From JBBIWA01 sp037439425 (lineage in GTDB: Bacteria > Acidobacteriota > Blastocatellia > RBC074): 16,265 nt of DNA. Within the stretch, counting starts at the first letter, position 1; the number at the start of each line of letters is the position of its first letter. The position numbers and the translations under genes are program-made. Location of the stretch: positions 1 through 16,265 of the forward strand of contig JBBIWA010000103.1 of the NCBI GenBank assembly GCA_037439425.1, read 5' to 3'. This document shows positions 1 to 6,137 of this stretch, one piece after another. The notes beneath the pieces were generated by a model. The model was not told where the DNA came from, did no database searches, and saw only the letters and a program-made list of their open reading frames with translations.

Positions 1-78
1 CTTCTTAGCTGCTTTCTTGGCGGCTTTCTTAGCCGGGGCCTTCTTAGCTGCTTTCTTGGCGGCTTTCTTAGCCGGGGC
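1..78. repeat. 39-bp perfect tandem repeat, two copies, coding for the Lys/Ala tail
   Basis: Positions 1-39 and 40-78 are identical. The unit encodes 13 residues of the KKAAKK/KKAP type on the minus strand. Shorter related units (15-18 bp) continue to about 118. The array starts at the window edge, so more copies may lie outside. In-frame tandem repeats of this kind can change copy number by slippage, which would lengthen or shorten the basic tail. Confidence 0.9.
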
Positions 79-519
79 TTTCTTAGCCGGAGCTTTCTTG
101 GCTGCCTTCTTAGCTGGCGCTGCTTCCTTCACTGGCTCTGGTGGTGACACCTCGACAGCAGGCGGAGCTGGTGCTTCAGGTGCTGGTAGCGATTCAGTCA
201 CCGCGCTGGGCGAAGGAGCTTCAACCTCTTCCTTCTCCTCTCCCTGGCTGGGCAGCTCCAGTTCTTCTTCCTCCGACCCTAACCTTTCTTCTTCATCATA
301 CTCTCCCCCCTCATCCCAGTTGTCCTCATCCCAACGCCGCTCCTCATCATAATCATCACGACCATAACTGTTGTAGTAGTCGTCGTCATCATCAGATTGG
401 AGCTGATATCCTTCCTCGTCTCGTCCTACAGCGAAGTACCCCTCCTTCTCGAACTCGCCTCTCTCACTGCCGTATGCCGCACTTCTCTCGCTATCAATGC
501 CTTTCCTCAGCTTACTCAT
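1..519 (-). CDS. acidic protein with lysine/alanine-rich histone H1-like tail (partial, C-terminus outside window)
   Basis: Reading the minus strand from ATG at 519, 173 codons stay open to the window edge. A clear Shine-Dalgarno (GGAGGA) lies 5 nt before the ATG, and an extended -10 promoter lies upstream. Three zones are visible. Residues 1-35 are mixed and charged. Residues about 40-100 are extremely acidic and Tyr/Trp-containing, with runs of Asp and Glu such as DDDDDYY and DEEE. A Pro/Ala linker follows, then from about residue 133 an (A/P)AKKAAKK tail that continues past the edge. Such Lys-Ala-Pro tails occur in bacterial histone H1-like nucleoproteins and as extensions on other DNA- or RNA-binding proteins. 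They suggest nucleic-acid binding but do not identify the protein. No folded domain or signal peptide is recognisable. The acidic block next to a basic tail makes a strong charge dipole. The coding strand is supported by start, SD and composition; function is unknown. Confidence 0.8.
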   Translation of the reverse strand, partial: MSKLRKGIDSERSAAYGSERGEFEKEGYFAVGRDEEGYQLQSDDDDDYYNSYGRDDYDEERRWDEDNWDEGGEYDEEERLGSEEEELELPSQGEEKEEVEAPSPSAVTESLPAPEAPAPPAVEVSPPEPVKEAAPAKKAAKKAPAKKAPAKKAAKKAAKKAPAKKAAKKAAKK

Positions 520-587
520 AGCTTCCTCCGTTATCGGATTTGATACTGCAATGAACTTATTGTAACTGCTGGTGAAATTTTGGCTGG

Positions 588-596
588 ATTATAGCA
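588..596 (-). promoter_or_regulatory. extended -10 promoter for the acidic/basic-tail protein
   Basis: The minus strand reads TGC TATAAT at 596-588, a perfect extended -10. No good -35 is seen 17 bp upstream, which an extended -10 can tolerate. It predicts a leader of about 60 nt before the ATG at 519. Confidence 0.55.
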
Positions 597-677
597 CGTG
601 TCGGCAAAGAGGCTAGAGCAAAATTACAAGTCGGAGCATAAAAGATCCTCCCCCGGAGAGCTTCTTTGCCCAATCTT

Positions 678-706
678 CTGACATCTGCCGCCTGTTCTGT
701 TACAAT
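678..706 (+). promoter_or_regulatory. sigma70-type promoter of the oxidoreductase/MBL operon
   Basis: CTGACA (678-683) is separated by exactly 17 bp from TACAAT (701-706); each box matches consensus at 5 of 6 positions. The predicted transcript start is near 713, giving a leader of about 80 nt before the ATG at 791. The 520-790 interval thus holds two divergent promoters and no gene. Confidence 0.6.
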
Positions 707-790
707 GAGATGGACTTGTAAACTTTAACCAGTCGAGAGTCGAGAAGGCTAGAAAGAGCCCGCCGACTCCCCAGACTTTAAGGAGAACCG

Positions 791-1879
791 ATGACAGGAG
801 AAAAGATCGGTATCGGGCTGGTAGGAACTGGGTTTGCCCGCAGCGCGCAGGCCCCAGCTTTCCGTGCCTGCGCAGGCGCCGAGCTGGTTGGCGTCTGTAG
901 TGGCTCTTATGAAAACGCGGTCAAAACCGCTACGGAATTCGGCATACCACACGCTTGCCGGGACTACCAGCAATTGATCGCGCTTGAGGAAGTCTCGCTT
1001 GTGGTCGTCTCCACACCACCATATTTGCATCATCCTGTCACCCTCGCTGCGCTTGAAGCAGGTAAGCACGTGATCTGTGAAAAACCGATGGCGATGAATG
1101 CAGCGCAGGCGCGCGAAATGACCGAGCGCGCTGTGGCCCGGCCACAACAACTGGCAATCATTGACCACGAGCTGCGCTTCAATCCGACGCGGCAGCGAAT
1201 GAAGAAGTTGATTGATGATGGATTCCTCGGCAAGCTTTATCACGTGACGGTCACCGCGGCTGCTGGCTTTCGCCATTCAGCGCAACGCCCCTGGAACTGG
1301 TGGGCCCAGAAGTCGGCTGGCGGCGGGCTCCTCGGCGCATTGGGATCGCACGCGATTGACTCCCTACGCTGGCTATTTGGCGAAATTGAAGCCGTCTGCG
1401 GTACAGTCGCCACTATGGTTCCAGCTCGCCGCGACCCGGCAACGGGCCAGATGCGCACGGTTGAAACAGATGATTACTGCTCGTTTCTGCTGCGATTTGC
1501 CCCGCAAGGCGGGCGCGCCGCATACGGAACCGTAACGCTTTCAGCCGTTTACGCCAGCGGCGGCAAAAATCAGATCACTGCGGCTGGCACAGACGGCACG
1601 CTCCTTCTTGAAGGAGACGAGAAACTGCTCGGTTCTCAGGGCTACAATACTCCTCTTGAAGATCTTTCAGTGAGCGATCCGGCGCGCGAAGTAGCCGGTA
1701 TTCCCGATAACATCTGGGCGCGTTCTTTCTACCACCTGGCACGCGAAACCGTCAGCCGGCTGCGTTATGGGCAGACTCAGATTCCACACGCAGCAACTTT
1801 CACCGATGGCCTCCGCTGCCAGGCCGTCATGGACGCCATCATCCGCTCACACGCCGAGCAACGCTGGGTAGAGGTATGA
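791..1879 (+). CDS. Gfo/Idh/MocA family NAD(P)-dependent oxidoreductase
   Basis: 362 aa, a normal length for the family. The N-terminal Rossmann fold opens with GLVGTGFARSAQ (residues 9-20). The family signature EKP with its lysine is at 97-99. The C-terminal alpha/beta half carries the GSHAID segment (185-190), where the histidine and aspartate usually sit at the sugar/polyol binding site. Family members oxidise or reduce hydroxyls of sugars, inositols and related cyclic compounds, usually in the cytoplasm. The exact substrate cannot be read from sequence. The ATG at 791 follows AAGGAG at 5 nt spacing, and a 17-bp-spaced promoter lies about 80 nt upstream. The stop overlaps the next start by ATGA (1876-1879), so the two genes are translationally coupled. 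Confidence 0.93.
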   Translation: MTGEKIGIGLVGTGFARSAQAPAFRACAGAELVGVCSGSYENAVKTATEFGIPHACRDYQQLIALEEVSLVVVSTPPYLHHPVTLAALEAGKHVICEKPMAMNAAQAREMTERAVARPQQLAIIDHELRFNPTRQRMKKLIDDGFLGKLYHVTVTAAAGFRHSAQRPWNWWAQKSAGGGLLGALGSHAIDSLRWLFGEIEAVCGTVATMVPARRDPATGQMRTVETDDYCSFLLRFAPQGGRAAYGTVTLSAVYASGGKNQITAAGTDGTLLLEGDEKLLGSQGYNTPLEDLSVSDPAREVAGIPDNIWARSFYHLARETVSRLRYGQTQIPHAATFTDGLRCQAVMDAIIRSHAEQRWVEV

Positions 1880-2511
1880 TTATTGAAACTTTTCCGGTTG
1901 GCCTGCTTCAGTGCAACTGTACGATTCTGGGCTCGGAGCAGACGCGTGAAGCGATTGTGATTGATCCTGGCGATGAGGTGGCCAGGGTGCTTGAAAGGCT
2001 GCGTCGTCATCAACTTGAGGTTAAACATATCATTGCCACGCACGGACATATTGACCACGTTGGTGGTCTCAAAGAGCTCAAGGACGCTACAGGCGCGCCA
2101 GTCTATTTGCACCGCGGCGATCTGTTTCTCTATCAGGCCTTGCCTATGCAGGCTATGCTCTTGGGCACGACTGCGCCGCCGGCAACCGAGATAGATCAAT
2201 ATTTGGAAGAAGGCGACGAGCTAGGAGTTGGAGAGATCAAAATCAAGGTCTTTCACACCCCTGGCCACACGCCGGGTAGTCTCTGTTTCCACACGCCTAA
2301 TGGCGAAGCGCGATTGTTTGCGGGCGATACTCTGTTTATGGGTAGCATCGGTCGGACTGATTTGTGGGGCGGATCGTTTGAAGAAATCATGGATTCGCTG
2401 CACAGCAAAGTCGTTACCTTGCCGGATGAAACCCTCGTCATCCCAGGACATGGCCCAGCCACAACCATTGGGCGCGAGAAACACTTCAATCCCTTCCTGC
2501 AAAGAACTTGA
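1876..2511 (+). CDS. metallo-beta-lactamase fold hydrolase, glyoxalase II-like
   Basis: 211 aa, the size of a single-domain MBL hydrolase. The zinc motif THGHIDHVGG places H56, H58, D60 and H61. Further metal ligands are visible as H131 (TPGHTPGS), D151 (FAGDTLF) and H192 (PGHGPAT). This is the full ligand set of the glyoxalase II-like branch, which hydrolyses thioesters such as S-lactoylglutathione or related substrates. It lacks the separate C-terminal helical domain of classical GloB, so a generic hydrolase name is safer. It starts on the ATG inside the ATGA overlap with the oxidoreductase and must be in the same operon. The downstream gene remnant converges on it. Confidence 0.92.
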   Translation: MIIETFPVGLLQCNCTILGSEQTREAIVIDPGDEVARVLERLRRHQLEVKHIIATHGHIDHVGGLKELKDATGAPVYLHRGDLFLYQALPMQAMLLGTTAPPATEIDQYLEEGDELGVGEIKIKVFHTPGHTPGSLCFHTPNGEARLFAGDTLFMGSIGRTDLWGGSFEEIMDSLHSKVVTLPDETLVIPGHGPATTIGREKHFNPFLQRT

Positions 2512-2564
2512 AGCAGAGATCGCAAACTTGATTGAAGGTGAGACTCAGAGAAGGCTTGAGCACA

Positions 2565-2912
2565 TCAAAGCTGGTTGGGGTCTTGGCCCAGCTGGCGCAA
2601 CAATTCCGCCAGAGGCTCAGCACGCTGGCGCTCCTGTTCGAGCCGTTTGGAGTGCAGCCTCTTTTTCCCTCTGCTCCTGCTGCGGCGCGCCAGCGTTCCT
2701 GCTGTGGCGCCTTCATCAGGTGCGGCAATCCATCTGCCCTCCGCATCATACCAGCACAACCATAACTGCTCTTGCCCTCTGTAGCTGTCTCGCCACAAAC
2801 CTAACTCCAACCCAACCTCTGCTACCCCAAAGCGTCCTTTCTGCGCCGTGACTTCTGCGTACTGCGCTCCCAGGAGCCGGAAGAAGCGCAACTCAGTGGC
2901 TTCCTGGCCCAA
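2565..2912 (-). pseudogene. remnant of an Uma2 family endonuclease gene (C-terminal part, frameshifted)
   Basis: The minus strand encodes 115 codons from a TTG. The stretch LELGLWRDSYRG, followed shortly by QLWLCWYDAEGRWIAAPDE, is the ending typical of Uma2 proteins as I recall them (PD-(D/E)XK superfamily, common in cyanobacteria and filamentous soil bacteria). It is followed by a Gln/Arg/Glu coiled tail ending QERQRAEPLAELLRQLGQDP. The catalytic N-terminal region of about 130 residues is missing. Between 2640 and 2710 the expected Q/E/R-rich tail is split over frames: the frame in use gives RRSRSRGKKR, while neighbouring frames give QQERWR and PQQEQREKEAALQ. This points to accumulated indels. 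It converges on the MBL gene and is probably not functional. Confidence 0.65.
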
Positions 2913-2934
2913 GAGAGATTTTCGTCGCCTGAAT

Positions 2935-2964
2935 TTGACAGTCTTAAATTTCGTTTGTTATCTT
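2935..2964 (+). promoter_or_regulatory. possible promoter of citrate synthase
   Basis: A perfect TTGACA (2935-2940) is followed after 18 bp by TATCTT (2959-2964, 4 of 6). The start would be near 2971, giving a leader of about 150 nt. No better pair is seen closer to the gene. Confidence 0.35.
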
Positions 2965-2984
2965 TGGCTTTCATTAGAAGCGCA

Positions 2985-3119
2985 CTACCCCTGAGCTTGC
3001 CGCTCCTGTTTCAGTTTGCTTGCTGTGCTAATGAGGTCTGGCAGAGCCAGTTTGTAGTCCACGCTTATGGGAGGCCAAAAGTTCAGATGACTTATCTCAA
3101 CCTTGCTTGTCAGGATCAC
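2985..3119 (-). other. short open frame of uncertain status between Uma2 remnant and citrate synthase
   Basis: The minus strand has a 44-codon frame from GTG at 3119 to TAG at 2985. It contains NFWPPISVDYKLALPDLIS and ends KLKQERQAQG. It reads like protein but has no recognisable homolog and no convincing RBS, and its start overlaps the citrate synthase start region. It may be a further gene remnant. The rest of 2512-3124 holds only the Uma2 remnant and a possible promoter. Confidence 0.2.
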
Positions 3120-3124
3120 TACTC

Positions 3125-4252
3125 ATGACCAAACCAGCTTACACGGCCGGACTGCGAGACGTGGTTGCCGCGTCAAGTAGCATTTGCTTCATCGACGGCG
3201 CAAAAGGAATCCTTGCTTACCGTGGCTACAATATCCATGACCTGGCTGAGCACTCAACTTTTGAAGAGGTCGTCTACCTGCTCTGGCAGGGCCGTTTGCC
3301 CAAGCACGCCGAACTCGATGAATTGAGTGCCAAGTTGGCCGCTAACCGCGCCGTACCGCCGGAGATCATCGCGTTGATGAAGATGTTTCCACGTGAGGCT
3401 GCTCCGATGGATGCGCTGCGCACGGCCATTTCAGCGCTCTCGTTTTATGATCCTGACCAGGGCAACAACTCGCTGGAGGCCAACCGACGCAAAGCCCTCC
3501 GCCTAACAGCGCAGATGGCTACCTTGGTCGCTGCCTTTGATCAAATCCGCAATGGCCGCGAACCACTTGAGCCGAAGAAGGAGCTTGCGCACGCCGCCAA
3601 TTTCCTCTATTTGCTCAACGGCAAAGAGCCGACGGCGATAGAGGCGCGCGCTTTCGACGTGGCGCTCATTCTGCACGCCGATCACGAATTCAATGCCTCG
3701 ACCTTTGCAGCGCGCGTGACGGCAGCGACGCTCGCCGATATGTATTCGGACATTGTCTCAGCGATGGGCGCGCTGTCGGGACCGCTACACGGTGGCGCTA
3801 ACGAGGCCGTGGTGAGGATGCTGCTAACCATTGGCTCGCCCGAAGGCGTCGAAAAGTATATTCATGACAAGCTAGCAGCCAAAGAGAAGATCATGGGTTT
3901 CGGCCATGCGGTCTATCAAACCGAGGATCCGCGCGCGACGCATCTGCGCCACCTGTCGCGCGAAATGGGAGAGCGCCAGGGCGATAACAAATGGTTCGAG
4001 ATATCACGTCGCCTCGAGGAGGTAGTCAACAAAGAGAAGGGGCTGAAGGCGAATGTTGATTTCTACTCAGCCTCGACTTACTACATGCTTGGTATCCCGA
4101 TCGACCTGTTCACGCCAGTTTTCGCCATCAGCCGGATCTCTGGCTGGACAGCACACGTGCTTGAACAGTACGCCAATAACCGGTTGATCCGACCGCGCGC
4201 CGAATACACAGGTGCAGAACATCTCGATTATGTCCTTATAGACAAACGCTAA
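3125..4252 (+). CDS. gltA: citrate synthase (citrate/2-methylcitrate synthase type)
   Basis: 375 aa from ATG 3125, the length of the short bacterial/archaeal citrate synthases rather than the 420-430 aa hexameric Gram-negative type. It condenses acetyl-CoA with oxaloacetate at the entry to the TCA cycle; short members of the family may also accept propionyl-CoA. The catalytic set is complete: H222 in GPLHGGANEAV, H261 in GFGHAVYQTEDPRA, and D312 in NVDFYS. Near the C-terminus NRLIRPRAEYTG supplies substrate-binding arginines, and HADHEFNAS is at 184-192. A TTG at 3107 would add six residues, but the ATG at 3125, preceded by AGGA, matches the family N-terminus better. Citrate and methylcitrate synthases cannot be separated from sequence alone, and no prp genes are nearby. 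Confidence 0.93.
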   Translation: MTKPAYTAGLRDVVAASSSICFIDGAKGILAYRGYNIHDLAEHSTFEEVVYLLWQGRLPKHAELDELSAKLAANRAVPPEIIALMKMFPREAAPMDALRTAISALSFYDPDQGNNSLEANRRKALRLTAQMATLVAAFDQIRNGREPLEPKKELAHAANFLYLLNGKEPTAIEARAFDVALILHADHEFNASTFAARVTAATLADMYSDIVSAMGALSGPLHGGANEAVVRMLLTIGSPEGVEKYIHDKLAAKEKIMGFGHAVYQTEDPRATHLRHLSREMGERQGDNKWFEISRRLEEVVNKEKGLKANVDFYSASTYYMLGIPIDLFTPVFAISRISGWTAHVLEQYANNRLIRPRAEYTGAEHLDYVLIDKR

Positions 4253-4255
4253 TCC

Positions 4256-4329
4256 GGTGACGAGAGGAGAGTGATGAACCGCTCAGCAGCAACCACAGCT
4301 TTTCAACTCATCACTCGTCACTCATCACC
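4256..4329. repeat. REP-like inverted repeat between citrate synthase and glutaredoxin
   Basis: The left arm 4256-4279 (GGTGACGAGAGGAG, then AGTGATGAAC) pairs imperfectly with the right arm 4306-4329 (ACTCATCACTCG, then TCACTCATCACC): about 19-20 of 24 positions are complementary. The loop is about 26 nt. The right arm is itself a 7-bp tandem of ACTCRTC. It begins four bases after the citrate synthase stop and ends 16 nt before the glutaredoxin start, so it would form a hairpin in the intergenic mRNA. Confidence 0.55.
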
Positions 4330-4345
4330 TACTTCCTCAGTACTT

Positions 4346-4564
4346 ATGGCTAAAGTCGTTATCTATACCAAACCGGGTTGTCCTTACTGCGCTAAGGCTA
4401 AAGATTGGTACAACTCCCAGGGCATTCCCTTTATTGAGAAGAATGCACAGGACAACCGCGAATACCGCAAAGAAATGTTCCGCTTCTCCAACAATGACCC
4501 GACCGTGCCAGTGATCGTAGTGGATGGGAAGCTCAAGCAGATCGGCTGGGAAGGCCGTGGTTGA
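4346..4564 (+). CDS. glutaredoxin-like thiol-disulfide protein; terminal TGA may encode selenocysteine
   Basis: 72 aa to the TGA. It has the thioredoxin-fold glutaredoxin pattern: beta strand KVVIYTK, active site CPYC (C12, C15), cis-proline segment TVPV (53-56), then VIVVDGKLKQIGWEGRG. The ATG at 4346 gives the normal family N-terminus. Earlier in-frame starts at 4271/4274 have a better SD but would translate the right arm of the repeat, so I reject them. The chain ends abruptly at a Gly-Trp-x-Gly-x-Gly motif. Related glutaredoxin-like proteins, as I recall, carry a Cys or selenocysteine just after this motif. If the TGA (4562-4564) is read as Sec, the protein continues Sec-Thr-Val-Gln-Asp to TAG at 4577-4579 (77 aa). 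A stem-loop in the right place follows. Glutaredoxin-like assignment is sure; Sec is a hypothesis. Confidence 0.88.
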   Translation: MAKVVIYTKPGCPYCAKAKDWYNSQGIPFIEKNAQDNREYRKEMFRFSNNDPTVPVIVVDGKLKQIGWEGRG

Positions 4565-4570
4565 ACGGTG

Positions 4571-4602
4571 CAGGATTAGGCCGGCTGGGTGCCGGTCTCT
4601 TG
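4571..4602 (+). promoter_or_regulatory. SECIS-like stem-loop directly downstream of an in-frame TGA
   Basis: The upper stem is GGCCGGC (4579-4585) with GCCGGTC (4591-4597), including one G-U pair, around the loop TGGGT (4586-4590). The lower stem is CAGGA (4571-4575) with TCTTG (4598-4602). A bulge TTA lies on the 5' side. The loop begins 21 nt after the TGA and has G in its second position. Published bacterial SECIS rules ask for a small loop 16-37 nt after UGA with a G in the first two loop bases, which this meets. There is no T-run after it, so it is not a normal terminator. Confidence 0.45.
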
Positions 4603-4723
4603 CTAAAAACGGCCACAAAGCATGCCGGGAACGGTTCCTATCCCGTGAGATCTACGAGCGATATGGTGCTGAGTCTGCGGTGAGCTGCCGTGCAGTTTCG
4701 GATCAATAAGGCAGGCCGTTCAT

Positions 4724-6046
4724 ATGACGCTGAGCAGTTCAAAAGCCATCCCAGGACCTGACATCATGCTCAGTCCGATGGAGAGAAGGGTCTTAGCGCG
4801 CGTGGAGGAGATCACAGCCGAGATGATCGAGTTCCTCCAGCAACTGGTCCGCATTCCAACCACCAATCCGCCAGGCGAAAACTACGCTGACTGCGCCAGG
4901 CTCATCGGCGAGAAGCTTAGAGAATTTGGCTATGAGGTCAGCTACATCGAAGCGACCGGTAGACCCGAATGCAGTCTAGAGTTCCCTCGCCTTAACGTCA
5001 TCGGGCGTCTGAATGGCTCTCGTCGTTGCCCGACACTTCATTTCAATGGGCATCTTGATGTGGTTCCGCCGGGCAAAGGCTGGACGGTAGATCCATTTGC
5101 CGCTCTGATAAAAGAGGGGCGCCTTTATGGCCGCGGTGTGACGGATCAGAAGGCCGGGATTGCCGCCTCACTATTTGCGGTGGAAGCGATTCGCCGCGCC
5201 GGGGTGAAATTAAGCGGCTCAGTAGAGCAAAGCGCGACGGTGGATGAAGAGAGCGGCGGGTTTGCTGGTGTGGCTTACCTGGCTGAGCGAGGTTACCTTA
5301 GCCGCGACACGATTGATTATGTGATCATCACCGAGCCGCTCGATTACGACCGTATCTGTCTGGGCCACCGCGGTGTCTACTGGTTCGAGGTGGCCATGCA
5401 TGGCCGCATGGCGCACGGCAGCATGCCTTTTCTAGGAACCAGTGCAATCGACCGGATGGCGCGATTGATCGAACGCATTGAATGCCGTCTCAAACCCCAA
5501 TTGGCCGAGCGCCGCACCCGGATGCCAGTCGAACCAGCCAGCGCGCGCAGCGCCACGATCAATGTGAACTCGATCTTCGGCGGCCAGGCGCCCGATGCGC
5601 CACAAACGCCTTGCGTGGCTGATCTGTGTCGCGCTCTCTTTGACCGCCGCTTTTTAATCGAAGAAAGTCTTGATGACGTTCGGGCCGAGATTATTGAGCT
5701 GCTAGAGCAGTTGCGCGCCGAAGACCCTGACCTGAGCTACGAGCTGAAGGACTTGATGATCGTGTATCCGACGATGACGGCGCTTGATGCGCCATTAGTG
5801 ATAACTATGTCCGATGCCATCTCTGCGGTCGTAGGCCACCAACCACCGCTGATTGCCAGCCCCGGCACCTACGATCAGAAGCACTTTGCACGGCTCGCTC
5901 AGATTGAGCAATGCATCGCTTACGGCCCAGGCATTCTCCATCTGGCACACCAGCCGGATGAGTATTGCGAGCTCGAGCATTTGACGTTGGCCTGTAAAGC
6001 GATGGCGCTGGCAACGATGCGACTGGTTGGTAAGGATGAAAATTGA
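4724..6046 (+). CDS. M20 family metallo-deacylase (ArgE/DapE/succinyl-diaminopimelate type)
   Basis: 440 aa, usual for ArgE/DapE-like enzymes. It is a di-zinc hydrolase that removes acyl groups from amino acids or cleaves small peptides in the cytoplasm. The metal and catalytic residues are in place: H110 and D112 in FNGHLDVVPPG, D141 in YGRGVTDQKAG, E175/E176 in VDEESGG, and a C-terminal histidine in ILHLAHQPDEY. The lid/dimerisation domain lies roughly between residues 205 and 330 (starting near GHRGVYWFEV). The ATG at 4724 is preceded by AAGGCAGG at loose spacing. A second possible start is the Met at residue 15. The specific substrate is not determined. It begins a run of four same-strand genes with peptide- and metabolite-handling roles. 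Confidence 0.9.
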   Translation: MTLSSSKAIPGPDIMLSPMERRVLARVEEITAEMIEFLQQLVRIPTTNPPGENYADCARLIGEKLREFGYEVSYIEATGRPECSLEFPRLNVIGRLNGSRRCPTLHFNGHLDVVPPGKGWTVDPFAALIKEGRLYGRGVTDQKAGIAASLFAVEAIRRAGVKLSGSVEQSATVDEESGGFAGVAYLAERGYLSRDTIDYVIITEPLDYDRICLGHRGVYWFEVAMHGRMAHGSMPFLGTSAIDRMARLIERIECRLKPQLAERRTRMPVEPASARSATINVNSIFGGQAPDAPQTPCVADLCRALFDRRFLIEESLDDVRAEIIELLEQLRAEDPDLSYELKDLMIVYPTMTALDAPLVITMSDAISAVVGHQPPLIASPGTYDQKHFARLAQIEQCIAYGPGILHLAHQPDEYCELEHLTLACKAMALATMRLVGKDEN

Positions 6047-6060
6047 ACCCTGAAGATCAC

Positions 6061-6117
6061 TAAGAACGCGAAGCCGTCTTTCTCCTCTTCGTGTCTTTTG
6101 GGCCCTTCATGGTTCAT
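6061..6117. repeat. degenerate copy of the ACCACGAAG-type intergenic repeat
   Basis: Read on the minus strand, 6117-6061 contains ATGAACCATGAAGG, then GACACGAAGAGG, then GCGTTCTTAG. This resembles the ACCACGAAGGACACGAAG-type sequence that I recall recurring between genes in many unrelated bacteria. Translated, it gives the misleading peptide NHEGPKRHEEE. It fills most of the 91-bp gap between the M20 and P1 genes. Confidence 0.4.
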
Positions 6118-6137
6118 CTTCCAAGAGGGTAAATCGA

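Noticed and set aside
17..352. Plus-strand open frame with FLAAFLAG repeats, looking like a membrane helix array
   Set aside because: It is the reverse complement of the Lys/Ala tail on the minus strand, which has a better start, SD and promoter and reaches the window edge without a stop.
749..1276. 175-codon minus-strand open frame opposite the oxidoreductase
   Set aside because: The opposite strand encodes a clear Gfo/Idh/MocA protein; this frame has no family motif.
4571..4602. Intrinsic terminator of the glutaredoxin gene
   Set aside because: The stem is followed by GCTAAAAACGG with no T-run, so a plain terminator is unlikely; the position suits a SECIS-like element.
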